Source: Ahaetulla prasina (lineage: Eukaryota; Chordata; Lepidosauria; Squamata; Colubridae). Taken from it: a DNA stretch of 64,000 nt. The position numbers and the translations under genes were made by a program. Positions 1-11,900 of this stretch are shown one piece after another. Under the pieces are notes generated by a model. The model ran no database searches and was not told the DNA's origin. It saw only the letters and a program-made list of their open reading frames with translations. The stretch spans positions 32,261,020 to 32,325,019 of the forward strand of contig NC_080546.1 of NCBI RefSeq assembly GCF_028640845.1, in the 5' to 3' direction. Position 1 is the first letter of the stretch, and every line of letters starts with the position of its first letter.

Positions 1-110
1 TAATCTTTCTTGGATTTGCAGTATTTTCTGATCAGAAGGTGATCTGTAATAAGACATAGCCTAACTTTATATTATGCAGACATACATCTACAACTGTAAG
101 GTAAGGCAAT

Positions 111-185
111 ATCACTTTGGTTTAGTGGTTAAGGCACCACGCTAGAAAGTGGGAGACTCTGAATTCAAGTCCTTCCTTAAGTATA
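111..185 (+). mobile_element. tRNA-derived SINE head fragment
   Basis: TTTAGTGGTTAAGGCACCA resembles a pol III A box and GAATTCAAGTCC a diverged B box. The same head occurs in other copies here (3209-3411 on this strand; 2530-2783, 15434-15662 and 19108-19305 in reverse). The rest of 1-2500 shows no gene. Confidence 0.6.
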
Positions 186-2340
186 CCATCTACTTCCTTA
201 AAAGACACAGAATAATACCTTCCCAGCTAATGAAACAAAAAATAAATATTTTTACTTTGACTGGAACAGCTTAATCAAAATAAAGCTATCAGCATTTTTG
301 AGAACCCTTTTCACCAGATTGCTTTGGATTGTGTGATTTGAGTAATCCAAGAAAAGATTCATCTGAAAATGGCTATTTGTCACCTATATGTGCATGTGGT
401 AACCATATATAAATAATTATATTTCACTGCTCTATTACAGCAATGTAATCTTTAATATGAGAACTTGGACAAGCTTTTAAGATTTTTTTTTCTTACCCCT
501 ATAATAATAAAGTAGCATTCCTGAAATTCTGGTATCTTATTTTTTATCTGGTATACCTCAGAGTACTGATAGCCCCGGACACAAAGCCCACCAGAACCTT
601 AGGAAAAACCCTAAGCTGTTGCTGAAATCCTCCAGGTCCAGTACTGCCTGGGGCAGACCTATCTAATGGTTCTACCTAATTTTAAGGGTGGAGTAGCTCC
701 AGCAAGCTGCAATACCGTTAAAGACTAATCCGATTATGATAGAGGAGTAATAGTAACATCTTTACCTTCAAATCATGTTGCAATGCCCCAAGACAAAAAA
801 TAGATCATGTGTTTCCTTTAGGATACTTCAAGATCTTAAATGTTTTTCGATCAGGATCATAATTGATAGAATAAGTCTGTGTTATCCAGAAACGTGTTAA
901 AATCCTCAAGGACTACAAGATTTAGGGATTTCACTGCCAGCTTGTAGATAGAATCATCTTTTGCATCAAGGTCTCTCATCCAGTTTAAATGCATTACAGA
1001 ACCTCTGAAAGCCATCAAGCTTTCCCAAATGACAACTGCTACCTCATCTTTGTTGATCTGGAGTCCAAGCTGATATCACCTAGGAAATCCAGACAGGCAC
1101 AATTTTGAAAGAGAAACACTGACCCTCTGGGTCTACGCAGGTCTCATTTATATATGGAAGGTAGGCTGCTTTTTTCATGATCATTTATAAAGATGGTCTT
1201 GTAATCGTTCTGGTCTTTAATAGTAACAACCAAGAACAAGCACTATCGATAAAGGGCATAAAACTATAGGCATAGCCTTCTTTTCCTCTAACATTCATCC
1301 ATTAATTGGATGAATAGCAAACAAAACAAATGTTCCTTTTTTTAACCAAAACGAGATGAACAGCTATATATTCATTTTAGACTTCATTTTAAAGCCTCCA
1401 AGTAATTTGCCTTCTATATAGTACTACATAGTACAGCTCTGAATCTATCCGTCTGCTTGCCTGCCTGCCTGTCTTTCTAAACCACCATGGCAATTTTAAG
1501 ACATTCAGATGATAGTCTACAATATGCTTTAAAACTTCTCAACTATACCAACGTAAATGGAGCAACTATTTTATTATAGGATACTGGTTATGAAGAAATT
1601 ATAGAGTGGAACTCAATATTGGTTCCTCAATTTTGAATTTTGGCTTCCTAATAAGTTTTCCTCCTCTTCCTCCTCATAATAAGGATATAATTTTTATAAT
1701 TAATAATTTAGTATTTACATTTGCTAACTTTAAATTTTAAAAATTGTTCTTGCAACTATTTAAAATAATTGTGCATGAGTAAATAACCTGCACTTACTTA
1801 GGTTGCAGCTTGAGGGAGCTGATTGCCTTCTCTAACAGATCAGAGTATTCTTGATTCCTTCATCCTCACTTGATTCCTTTTTATGCCTGATTTATTTATT
1901 ATTATTACTGGAAAGTTGTTAATTAAGTATTTGTTTTTGACAGACTTAATCTTGGCACCTCAATTCTTTTTGTAAATTGTGGACTTTCATTTCTTCCCCC
2001 CTTACTATTGAGACAACAGCCTAATTTCCTGTAAATTTTTATGTTATTACCTTATTTAATACCAGCTTTTTTCCTGAATTTTGGAGAATTTGTCATAATA
2101 AAATGAAACACAGGAGTCCATTAAACTATGCTACATATCTGTTTTGAAGAGAATAGAGGTATATCTGAAAAAATAATGATTAAAATAATATTAACTTCTT
2201 ACTTCCTCTAGAAATTTGTTTTGCATGCCAACAAGATACAAAATATATCTAATAACTGTATCAAGAATAGTTGGAGAGACCAGGTGTAATAAGTCTTTAA
2301 GGACGTAAAGTGAACATTTTGTTTGACTTTCTCCACAGCA

Positions 2341-2399
2341 AGTCTATCATCTCATCACTTCATAGACAAAGTCTATCATCTCATCACTTCATAGACAAA
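2341..2399. repeat. Two tandem copies of a 29-bp unit
   Basis: The unit starting AGTCTATCATCTCATCACTT and ending CATAGACAA occurs twice in direct succession with no mismatch seen. Confidence 0.9.
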
Positions 2400-2529
2400 G
2401 ATACTTTGTAACTTTTTAAATGGTTTGAATCTAGGGCATGTATTTGGCCATTGAGTTACTTCTTGTCTATAAACCTGTTGTGTTCTAAATTGGATATTGT
2501 ACTGTGTGATATTTCAAATAGATTTTTCT

Positions 2530-2783
2530 AACTAAATTTATTTATTTTATTATATTTAATTTATTAGATTTTTATCCTATCTTTATTACTTTATAAGTAA
2601 CTCAAGATGATAAGCATACATAATATTCCTTCTATTTGTACTGTAGTAGTAACTGTATGAAGTGGGGTGGGCTTAAAGAGAGTGGCTGCCATTAAGTCAC
2701 CAAGCTGGCTTTCATGTGGACTAGAATTGACTGTCTCTGATTTCTAGGCTAGCACATTAACCACTACACCAAACTGGTTCTGC
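2530..2783 (-). mobile_element. tRNA-derived SINE, full-length-like, reverse orientation
   Basis: Read on the minus strand, the head (AACCAGTTTGGTGTAGTGGTT) is at about 2783 and the AT-rich tail ends near 2530. The tail includes the motif for a stretch like 'cttgagttacttataaag'. It is old and diverged. A (TATG)n microsatellite follows at 2801-2835. Confidence 0.6.
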
Positions 2784-3208
2784 TATTTGTGAATTATCCA
2801 TGTATGTGTGTATGTGTGTGTATGTATGTATGTATACAGTATACAATATATACTGTATTGGTGCCCCATGTTTATCCTGGGGTACATATATGTACTCTCC
2901 TAAACTGTTCCTACGATGAAATAATATAGAAACTAGTTTTTCATTCTCTAATATTACTGGAAAATCAAATTTTCATCAGAAAATTTATCAGGGTTTTGAA
3001 TTATAAAGGTTCTACATAAGCTGGCTTCCTATTCCATACTTAATTTCCAATATTCAGAGGTAATGTGGATGGAAGGGGTGATGTGACTGACCAGGGAAGA
3101 AAAGCAAACAAGATCCCACTATCTGTTGTCATGAGACTGTAATTAGATGAGAATAAACATGCAATACTTGTATGTCTTATTGGTTATCTCTATATAGAAT
3201 TTTGAAAG

Positions 3209-3411
3209 TCAGTCTGGTGTAGTTGTTAAAGCATCAATGTAGAAACCAGGAGACTATGAGTTCTAGCCCTGCATTAGGGACAAAGCCAGATGCGTAAACT
3301 TGGGCCAGTCACTTTATCTTAGCTCTAGGAAGGAGGCAATGGTAAACCACTTCTGAAAAACCTTGCAAGAAAACTATAGACAGTCTAAGAATTGGACACA
3401 ACTGTACAGAA
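3209..3411 (+). mobile_element. tRNA-derived SINE, forward copy
   Basis: Head GTCTGGTGTAGTTGTTAAAG with a B-box-like GAGTTCTAGCCC, then the family body (TTGGGCCAGTCACTTTATCT) and an A-rich tail ending near 3420. Confidence 0.7.
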
Positions 3412-3580
3412 GAAAAAAAATACAGAATTATATCTTATGTTTCATAATATGGCAAGAACTGCACTGTTTCAGGACTGTATGCTAAGCAATTATGCTAAGC
3501 AATAGCATAAAAAGCAAATATATAGCAATCATTAAATGGTTTAAATATATTTTATTCTCTGCAGCATTATTGTTATCTAA

Positions 3581-3954
3581 TACAGGTAGTTCTCAATTTA
3601 GGACTACATTTGAGCTAAAATTTCTGTTACTAAGAGAGACAGTTAAGTGAGTTTTGCCCCACTTTATGGCTTTTCTTGCCACAGCTTAATCACTGCTGTT
3701 ATTAAGTTGTTGTCACACAATTGTTAAGCAAAGTTCCCATTGACTTTGTTTGTAAGAAAGTCTCAAAAGGTGATCACATGACCCTGGGACACTGCAATTG
3801 TCATAAATATAAGTCAGTTGCCAAATGTCTGAATTTTGATCATGATTGATGCTGCAACAGTCATAAATGGGGAAACCAATCATAAGTCACTTATTTCAGT
3901 GCCGTTGTAAGTTTGAATGGTCACTAAACAAACGGTTGTAAGTCGACGACTTAC
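3581..3954 (+). mobile_element. Non-autonomous inverted-repeat element (family M, copy 1)
   Basis: The left end TACAGGTAGTTCTCAATTTA and the right end GTAAGTCGACGACTTAC belong to a roughly 375-bp element with inverted ends of the type TACAGGTAGTCCTCGACTTA. It carries conserved blocks such as GATCACATGACCCTGGGACA. There is no coding capacity. TA at the edges suggests a Tc1/mariner-type MITE. Other copies are at 10405, 17153 and 32018. Confidence 0.75.
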
Positions 3955-5289
3955 ATATATAATGTGTATAATTCTTACATTGCTTATGATTGGAATTAGC
4001 ACAACGATGCAAATGTATCACAACAATCATGGTGTGTGGAGTTGCTTACTAATAGATAATAAGTTAGAAACTCACATATTCTATGCACACTTAAAAAACA
4101 GCAACCAAGAACCATTTTTAGCGTAACAAATTACTTGAAGGGAATTTTATTCAAGTAAATAATACTGTAGACAAATTAAGTAGTATTTTAAAAAATGAAA
4201 AACGTTTTCTTAATATTTTATACTACAGTACGAGGGAGGCAAAGTACAGTGTTAATGGCAAGGATGCCATCTGGAGAAACTATGAACATATCTTGCAGAC
4301 AAGTGCCATTCTGCAGTTATTAACAGTAGAGAAAGCATCATGTTCAGAATATGTGATAGTTCTACTTGATTTAGCAAACTTCTGCTGATCGTTTTTTGTT
4401 TGTCATCTAGAACATACTGAATAATGTTGTACTGCTTTTATCTCCCTGCAGTATAATTTATTTTCCTTTTATAGATGTTGAACTGCTATATATATATAAA
4501 TCTGGTTAGCTCTTCGTAGCAATGACCATGGCTTTGTCCATGATGTGTTAGCTGAAGAAGTGATGATGGTTTATTCCTCTTAAAATCAACATAAGAAATC
4601 AAGAATTGTGTCTTGCTCCGAGTTGATACATATTTTAAAAAAGTTTCTTTTCTTCCTTTTATTAGTGAGCTGTACTTACTAATAGTAGGAACTAATCAAA
4701 GGGAACATGGCACTGCTTGTTTCCTGATAGGATATGCAAGCCTTCCCTTTGAATGTCCCTCCTTATAGGCTACTGTGGAGTATCTAATGGTGAAAGAGAA
4801 ATTGGTCACATGACTCCTGAGATATTGATTCAGTTAACATTTCTAAGTAACTTTCATTTTTTCATTTCATACTTTCTGAATAAAGGCTACAATTAGTATA
4901 TCTTAAAACAAGGAATACAGATTTAAAAATACACTTCAAAAAAAGTGTGATGGAAGCAAGTTACTATGGAAAGTCATGGAAAAAATATTTTTCATTTTAG
5001 TTTTAACCAAAAAGCAATTAGAAAACATTTTCAGCATGCCACATTTAAGATGAATTAGATGATCTCATTTTGGAATTGCAGCTTAATATTTGTATCTTCC
5101 TGGTAGATGATGCTTAATAAGATTGGATTGAATGTTAAATATTCCAATGTCATGAGCTTTTTTTCTCAAATAAATGAGATTGCCAAAAGGAATGCTTACC
5201 TCAGATTATTATACAATTAACTGTACTTTATGGAGCATTGTCTGTACCCATTAGGTTTGGCTTAAAGGTGCAGACAGCTTGCCTGAGGG
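3955..5289. other. Intergenic or upstream-intron sequence, nothing recognised
   Basis: AT-rich, with no ORF, tRNA, or repeat family that I recognise. If the alpha isoform starts upstream of the window, as in mammals, this is intron of the alpha transcript. Confidence 0.5.
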
Positions 5290-5735
5290 CCACAGTACAG
5301 TTGTAATGAGAGAAAATTAACTTGTTTGCTGCAGCTGGCAATTTAGAATTAGCCAGTACTATTCGGCTTGTCTAAAACGAGAGAGATAAATTATCGGACT
5401 CGGAACGATAGAGTTTCCGTGTTTCCCCAGTCCCAGTGGCCAATGTGAGCAAGGCATGGGGCTGCTTTAATTTCCTGCCGAAGTCCTTCCCATGCTGTAT
5501 GCTCACAGGCTCCTTGGAACGGAGCACCATGTAATTGATGTGCAGTCTGCATTGCTGAAACTTGGACTGCACCATTCTCAGCGTGAGGGAAGATGTAATC
5601 CGATCTCTCTGCGCCGCTGAGGGAGGAATCCTTTCAGTCGAGGCTTTGACTGGGCAAAGTCTCCTCCAATAATCTTCCCTCCCGATCTCATTATTCCTTC
5701 AAGTTCTTCTTCGACAAGCCCCTGCGTATGTATGT
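5290..5735 (+). promoter_or_regulatory. FBXW7: Candidate promoter and 5' leader of the FBXW7 beta transcript
   Basis: This stretch sits directly upstream of the beta first exon. It is richer in CpG than the surrounding AT-rich DNA, for example around 5377-5415, 5580-5640 and 5710-5765. No TATA box stands out and no transcription start can be read from sequence. The assignment rests on position and base composition only. A short GTAT repeat at about 5726-5739 runs into the start codon. Confidence 0.4.
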
Positions 5736-5829
5736 ATGTGTGCCGGGCGAAGCTGTTGGACCGCGAGCTTCCTTCTCGTTCGCAGCGGAGTTTGGCTGCT
5801 GGTTCTGTTGCCCAGTCTTCCTTTTCTGA
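5728..5829 (+). other. Upstream ORF overlapping the FBXW7 beta start (33 codons)
   Basis: The ATG at 5728 lies 8 nt before the chosen beta start and in another frame. It reads through 33 codons to TGA at 5827-5829. A second ATG at 5732 opens the remaining frame and ends at TGA 5873-5875. All three ATGs come from one GTAT tetranucleotide run and have poor context (no purine at -3). They matter only if the beta transcript starts upstream of 5728. Ribosomes would then have to leak past two out-of-frame starts. Confidence 0.45.
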
Positions 5830-5996
5830 CGTGCCCGAGCATGTCCACATTAGAGTCTGTGACATATCTACCTGAAAAAGGTTTATATTGTCAACGACTA
5901 CCAAGCAGCCGGATACTTGGGGGCACAGAATCTCTAAAGGGGAAAAATACCGACAACATGGGCTTCTACGGCACTTTAAAGATGATTTTTTACAAA
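5736..5996 (+). CDS. FBXW7: FBXW7 exon, beta-specific N-terminus (residues 1-87)
   Basis: This exon encodes the isoform-specific head of FBXW7 beta. It starts MCAGRSCW, has a hydrophobic run (FLLV...[12 protein letters not shown], about residues 11-33), then the conserved [20 protein letters not shown] and [13 protein letters not shown] blocks. In mammals the beta isoform is placed on cytoplasmic and ER membranes, and the hydrophobic run fits that. The exon ends in phase 0 at AAA|gtaagt. M36 (ATG at 5841, A at -3) has better start context than M1. Starting there would remove the hydrophobic segment. Confidence 0.95.
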
Positions 5997-8900
5997 GTAA
6001 GTAACTCGCGCGCTTTCGAAAGAGGCATTATTATTCTGTATGTTAGGCAGAAGAGGAAGGGAGGAAAAATCCGTATCATTGTAGATGGCTGCAGTATCTC
6101 CGTGGTTCCCCCCGCCTCTTGGTGGGTGGCTGGATGCTTAAAATTCTGTGTGCTGGATAAAGGCAAATAGCGAAAAGGCTCAGCGAGATGCGAAATGCTT
6201 TTATTTTAAAATCAGCATGAGAAGCCAGGGAAAGATCAAATTATTTACCTTCGACTGAAATGGGTCTTCACATTCAGCTCGGCACTCTAAGCTGTTTATT
6301 AAAGCAGACTTTCTCTCCATATTCTCTTTTGCATATTGCCTTTACAAAAGTATTTTTATTAATGCTGCTGCCCTTGAAGCAAATAATTCTATTTGCTTCT
6401 AGGTAAATATTTGCATCAGGGAGGAATTTTAAAGATGTGCCTGGTGCATTCCTAATAGCAGTGCAGAAAACAGGCTACAGGATCTGTTCTTTCAAATAAT
6501 AATGCTAATACTATATAATACTTTGCTATAAAATGCAAATGTTTTCATAAGTATTTATGAATTATGTTTTACATTATGTAGTAGCTCTGCATTAGATTAT
6601 TCTGGAGGAAATAAACTTCTTTATAGGATGATGTATAATAATTTATTACGATCTTTTTTTTAATACAGTGTGCATTGCAGAGCTACTGCATATTTCACAA
6701 TCTAGATTAAACAGGGATTGAAAAAGTTTATAATATAAATATTGAGAAAATTAGAGTTTGGCAACTATAGAAACTGTTTTGAATATATCCTGTACTTCTC
6801 AGACAATGAAGTTGTGTTTAAAGTGGGAGTTTGTTACAGCTCTGACTCCCAAAATTTGCCTGAAGAAAAATATTTTTTTTCTGTGAACGCCTTTTTTTAT
6901 CATGCTATCCCTTAGGAAATCAAATTAAAGATTGAAAACGTTTTTCCTGAATAAACATGTTAATGTTAATATGGGGTTGTCCGTAGTAATATGAGGAGTC
7001 CTTTTTCAGTGGTTTCCTTATTCTGCACATGGGTAAAAATATGGTTTCTGTTATTCTGTGTCTTGTTTTAAAGAAGAGGCATGCTTGTAAAAGAAGGTTG
7101 TTTTCACATTTTGGTTTTTAGTTTTGTTTGGTAACATGCGGAGTTCTGCTCCATATGAGCCAGAATCATAAGATAGGTTAACTGTATGAACAGCTTCAAT
7201 ACTGAGAAAGTAAAATGAATATGCAGAGCAATTTACATAGAATATTGTCCAAAATGAAATGTAATACATTGGGTTAAAGCCCATAAGTACATTTTAAAGC
7301 CTTGGAAAATGTTACTGTATCTTTGTTATCCTCACCAAAGCACCAGTAGCAGCTCAATAATTAACGTATATCCATTTAATATAAAAAATAAGCATAATTT
7401 GCTTTGAAGGGCAGTGTACCTTGGACATTACAAAGGCTATTTTAAAAAACCAATATGAAAATTAGTATTGGTATGATAGCAGTTATTTAAAACATTTATT
7501 GTATTATAAAATATCTACAATGATAAAAATCCATGCATTTCTATATTCATCATTCTGCTCAAACATATGCTATGTTATTTAGCAAGTGTACAGCAAGTTA
7601 TGGCTGCATTGGTCAAATTTGAAAAGTTTGCATATAAATAGATTTTAATAAACTTGTTCTAAGCAATTTCATACAGTAATGAAACTATTTTATAAAATTC
7701 TTGCATACAGTTTTAATTTCAATTGCTTCCCTAGAAGTTTCTAAAAATCACTGAGCGCATTAACGTTTAATAATTTGTTTGATTCAATATGTTGTTTACT
7801 GGGTATATTTTCTTTTTAGATATACTTTTAAAACAAAACCTTTAAAAAAAACTCGCTGCAAATTGGAGTTAAATCACCATACATTCACACTCCCCCCCCC
7901 GCATTATTCTCATTAAAAAAAAAATTATTAAATCTGTCAAGAGGAGTTAGAAATGCAAGGAACATCTCACAGAAAAGGAATTTAATGTCTTTGATTCCTT
8001 TTCATAAAATGTTTTCCAAATAATTATGCAAGAACCTTTTTGTATATTTATTCATTCAGTTATAGGCCACCCGAATCCTCAACTCTGAACAACTTACAAT
8101 TAAAAAAAAATAGGGAAAAAATATATATGAAAGAACACAGCTGATCGAAAAAAACTTCATAGGACTTCCATAACTATCCAATACCAAGGCCCAGGAGAAT
8201 AAACATATTTTAATCCTTTTCAGAAAGTTATTAAAGTGAGGGCAGTGTGGATCTCATTTTAATCTCATCCTCCTTTGTATTTTTATGCAATTTTTTTCAT
8301 TCTGAGCAATTTAAAAAGCTAGTACATATAAACCTATGTAACCAGATTATAGAAGACAAATTATAATGTGTAAGCATGTAAAAATAAATATAGCAAATAT
8401 TCTGGAAGCCTAATAATTATGGCATGCAAGATTGCACAGAAGGTTGTTGAACTGTTGGAATTATTTAAATTGTATTTTTTTAAATTATAAATCAGAGTGG
8501 TCATTCAAAAGGGCTAAAGGGTTGATAAAAAGAAGGTTCTCCCCCCCCCCAAAGTAATATAAACTGTTCATTACAGTTCTACCTTAAGGTAGTAAGCTAA
8601 CATCTTTTCTCTTGTCCCATTTTACAGATGAAAAGAAAGTTAGACCATGGCTCGGAGGTCCGTTCTTTCTCACTGGGAAAGAAGCCCTGTAAAGTCTCAG
8701 AATATACAAGGTAATTTGGTATAATAAACTGTCATCTGTTTTCAGATACTTTATCATATGCTGTCCAGGCACCTATTTCATGTTTATAGTCAAACCAAAA
8801 TTCAGTTCTCTGCAAAGGACTGAAATTTGACATTTAAGTGCTAACTGCAGAAATATTTCAATTCTGAATTAGAAATAACGGGTCATAGGGCTTTAATAGC

Positions 8901-11900
8901 ACTATCTTCATGCAAAGACTCTTGCAGGTCAGGACACTTAACAGTTTACTGGATTGTTTGGAATATAGAATTGACAATATATTTGATGCTAATCATAATA
9001 TTCTTGCATGCAACAGCATGATACTTCCTGACTCATTGAATTATAACCGTACCAGAGTGTGGAGTTCCATTTATAAATTAAAGCAACATACATTCATCAT
9101 GAGCCAGCCTTGTCAGTTTATCAACCCTTTAATTTCTTTTGGCCAGGAATTTCAGTATCAGTGCATTCAGTTCAGCTTTACTACTAACTGGTTGCCATAA
9201 CAACTAAATACAATTCTGCTGCATTTTGTCATGTACAAATCTGCATCACTGTAAAACTTGCTTTAACAGGCTATCTATTATTTAAATATAAATTCTTTTC
9301 TAAATTCTTTATGAATTGAAATATATTCATTTATATGTTATTCACAATTATGTCTTCAACACTGCTAACTTTAAGATATTAAAAAAAATTCTCTATCATA
9401 CTCAGAGTTTCTTGGAACTGCAAGATGAGCAGCAGATAAATTTGATAAATAAATATTTGTATGATCGCCAGCTTACAAAAGTGTGACTCTGGATTTAAAT
9501 TGAGACTGAAGTTAACATTAAAAATATGAGAACTCCATTCTAGCCTAATCGTTCTGATTGTTTCTTTGGTGGGGGTGGGATATTATAAATACTCCTATAA
9601 AACAATGCATTTTTAAAGACAATGTTACTATGAAGCAATGTCACTTTTTGGATTTGAATTACGGCACGAATATTTGGAATTGATTTCACATCATTTAGTA
9701 ACCTGTATCCATGAAATCAAAAATTCCTTGAATTTTTATTAGACAAATGAAAATAATAGTTAATACAAAGGAATTCTTACTATAATCTTAAGAGAAAATT
9801 TATTTAACTCTATGAAAAATCAATTTAATTTGCACTGTAATACCATCCTTAATAGACATTCTTTCAGTGAGAGAATATAATGAAAAATGATGCTGTTAAA
9901 CACAAAAGGCTATCTTATACACTGAAGCAGTTAACTGAGCCAGCTGAGTGTTTTTGACTTCTGGTCTACCTAATTGTAGTCTCTGAAGCAGAAGTTTTTT
10001 TTCGTAGTCCTACTTCCTGAAGTCCTTCTTAAGTGTAAATACTTGAGAATTGAAAACCATAGCTCCATTTTTAAAAAAAATACATTTTAGTATTCCTACA
10101 CAAATGTTTTTCAAATATTTAGCCCTATAGTAATTGAGTCTCAGAAAAACTGGGAAGGAAATAAGTCAGCAGCTAAGTATTCAAATGTATGTTAGCAATA
10201 GATGCACTGATTAGAAAAACGGAGTTCAAGCTTTGAATTTCTAAGCAAAAATTATTGCTATTCAGACATTTTGCTAAGTATTTTTCATAATTTAGTCTGT
10301 TCAAAGGCAAGTCCATATGAAATATGCTTGTAATCAACAACATACCATAGAGGTTAAAATTATTTTAAAACGTGAATATTTTCTTAGCTCTACTTTTTAA
10401 TACACATAGTCCTCGACTTACAACAGTTTGTTTAGTGACCGTTTAAAGTTACAATGGCACTGAAAAATGTGACTTATGACTGTTTTTCACAGTTGCAACC
10501 TTTGTGGCATCCCCATGATCATGTGATCAAAATTCAGATACTTGGCAACTGGTTCATATTTATGCTGTGTCCCAGGATCATGTGATCACCCTTTGTGACC
10601 TTCTGACAAGCAAAGTCAATGGGAAAGCCAGATTCACTTAACAACTGGGTTACTAATTTATCAACTGCAATGATTCAATTAACAACTGAGACAAGATCAT
10701 AAAATGGGACAAAACAGAAATTTTGGCCTCAATTGTGGTCATAAGTCGAAGCTACTTGTACTTTTAACTTGGAAGATGATTAAAATTCTATTTTTAGTTT
10801 TGATATTTATATAAAGATAATTCTAAAATTATATTTTCTGGACAATCCAGAACAGATTTAGATAGCTTATAAAAGGGAGAAGGAAAAAGAAAAAGTTGAA
10901 TTAGTCAGCGGTCCAGTTACATAATGATATGGTCAACTGACGGCTATAGTACCACTTGCATATTAATTGTTAACAAGTAAAGGTGCAATAAAATATCTGT
11001 GCATTATGCTTCTACTCTTGATAGTAATTCCAGCCCTCTATGTCTTTCCGAGCATACTATAAGCTGTAAAATACTCAACTAGTGTATTTTACTCCTTACT
11101 GTTTTCAGTGGACAGTCATCATTCCATGATAACTGGATGTACTAATTCTTCCTGACATGTTTTCAAAAGTTTTATTGGTTTATTTGCTTTTGCTTTTCAG
11201 TGTGCATATGGAGGGGGGGTATATTTGTTTGTTTGTTTATTAAAAAGTCAAGTTTCCTGTGTATAGTGTTGCTCTCTTTAATTCCCAGTGGCTATGTTTT
11301 TCTCTATTTTTGTTTGCACTTTCTGCATGAATTCACTTTGAGGTTTTATGGCTAAGATTTAGCATAGTACCTTGCAATGCCCAGATGACTATAAACTGGT
11401 ATATAAACACCAGGGATCATGAGATTTAAAGTAATTTGACTACATAACTGAAGCTCAAAAATACTAGTGAATCAGTGTAAGGCCTTTGATACATCTAAAG
11501 TAGTACTTCAAATTCCTTGTTACTCTTTTGGATAATATCCCTTCTTCAATAAACTTGACTCACACTTTAAAATTTTTATAGGGTTTAAGTACAACTTTTT
11601 TGGAAGTTTCATAGTCATAAAATATCAAAACACTGAATTTGTAAAGGAGAAGGGATTGGGTAAAATGTGCTAATAATAATGAAATTTGCTTAAATAATTA
11701 GAATTGAGCTTGCTAAAGGAAATATGATATTTAATAGAAATAAATATTTCTGGAATCTGAATTAATTATACTTCCTGCCATAGCACTACTGGGCTTGTGC
11801 CTTGTTCAGCAACACCAACTACATTTGGAGATCTGAGAGCAGCCAATGGTCAAGGACAGCAACGCCGTCGCATTACATCTATCCAACCGCCAACTGGGCT

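Noticed and set aside
119..180. tRNA-like A and B box sequence
   Set aside because: The B box is diverged and no cloverleaf forms. Multiple dispersed copies show it is a SINE head, not a tRNA gene.
3917..4126. 69-codon ORF downstream of the first MITE
   Set aside because: It starts in the MITE end and continues into unrelated AT-rich DNA, with no domain or conservation cue.
1..5289. Possible FBXW7 alpha first exon (acidic Glu/Gln-rich)
   Set aside because: No long acidic open frame is present. It is presumably further upstream.
5997..8627. Possible FBXW7 gamma first exon
   Set aside because: No stretch resembling the known gamma N-terminus followed by a donor was found.
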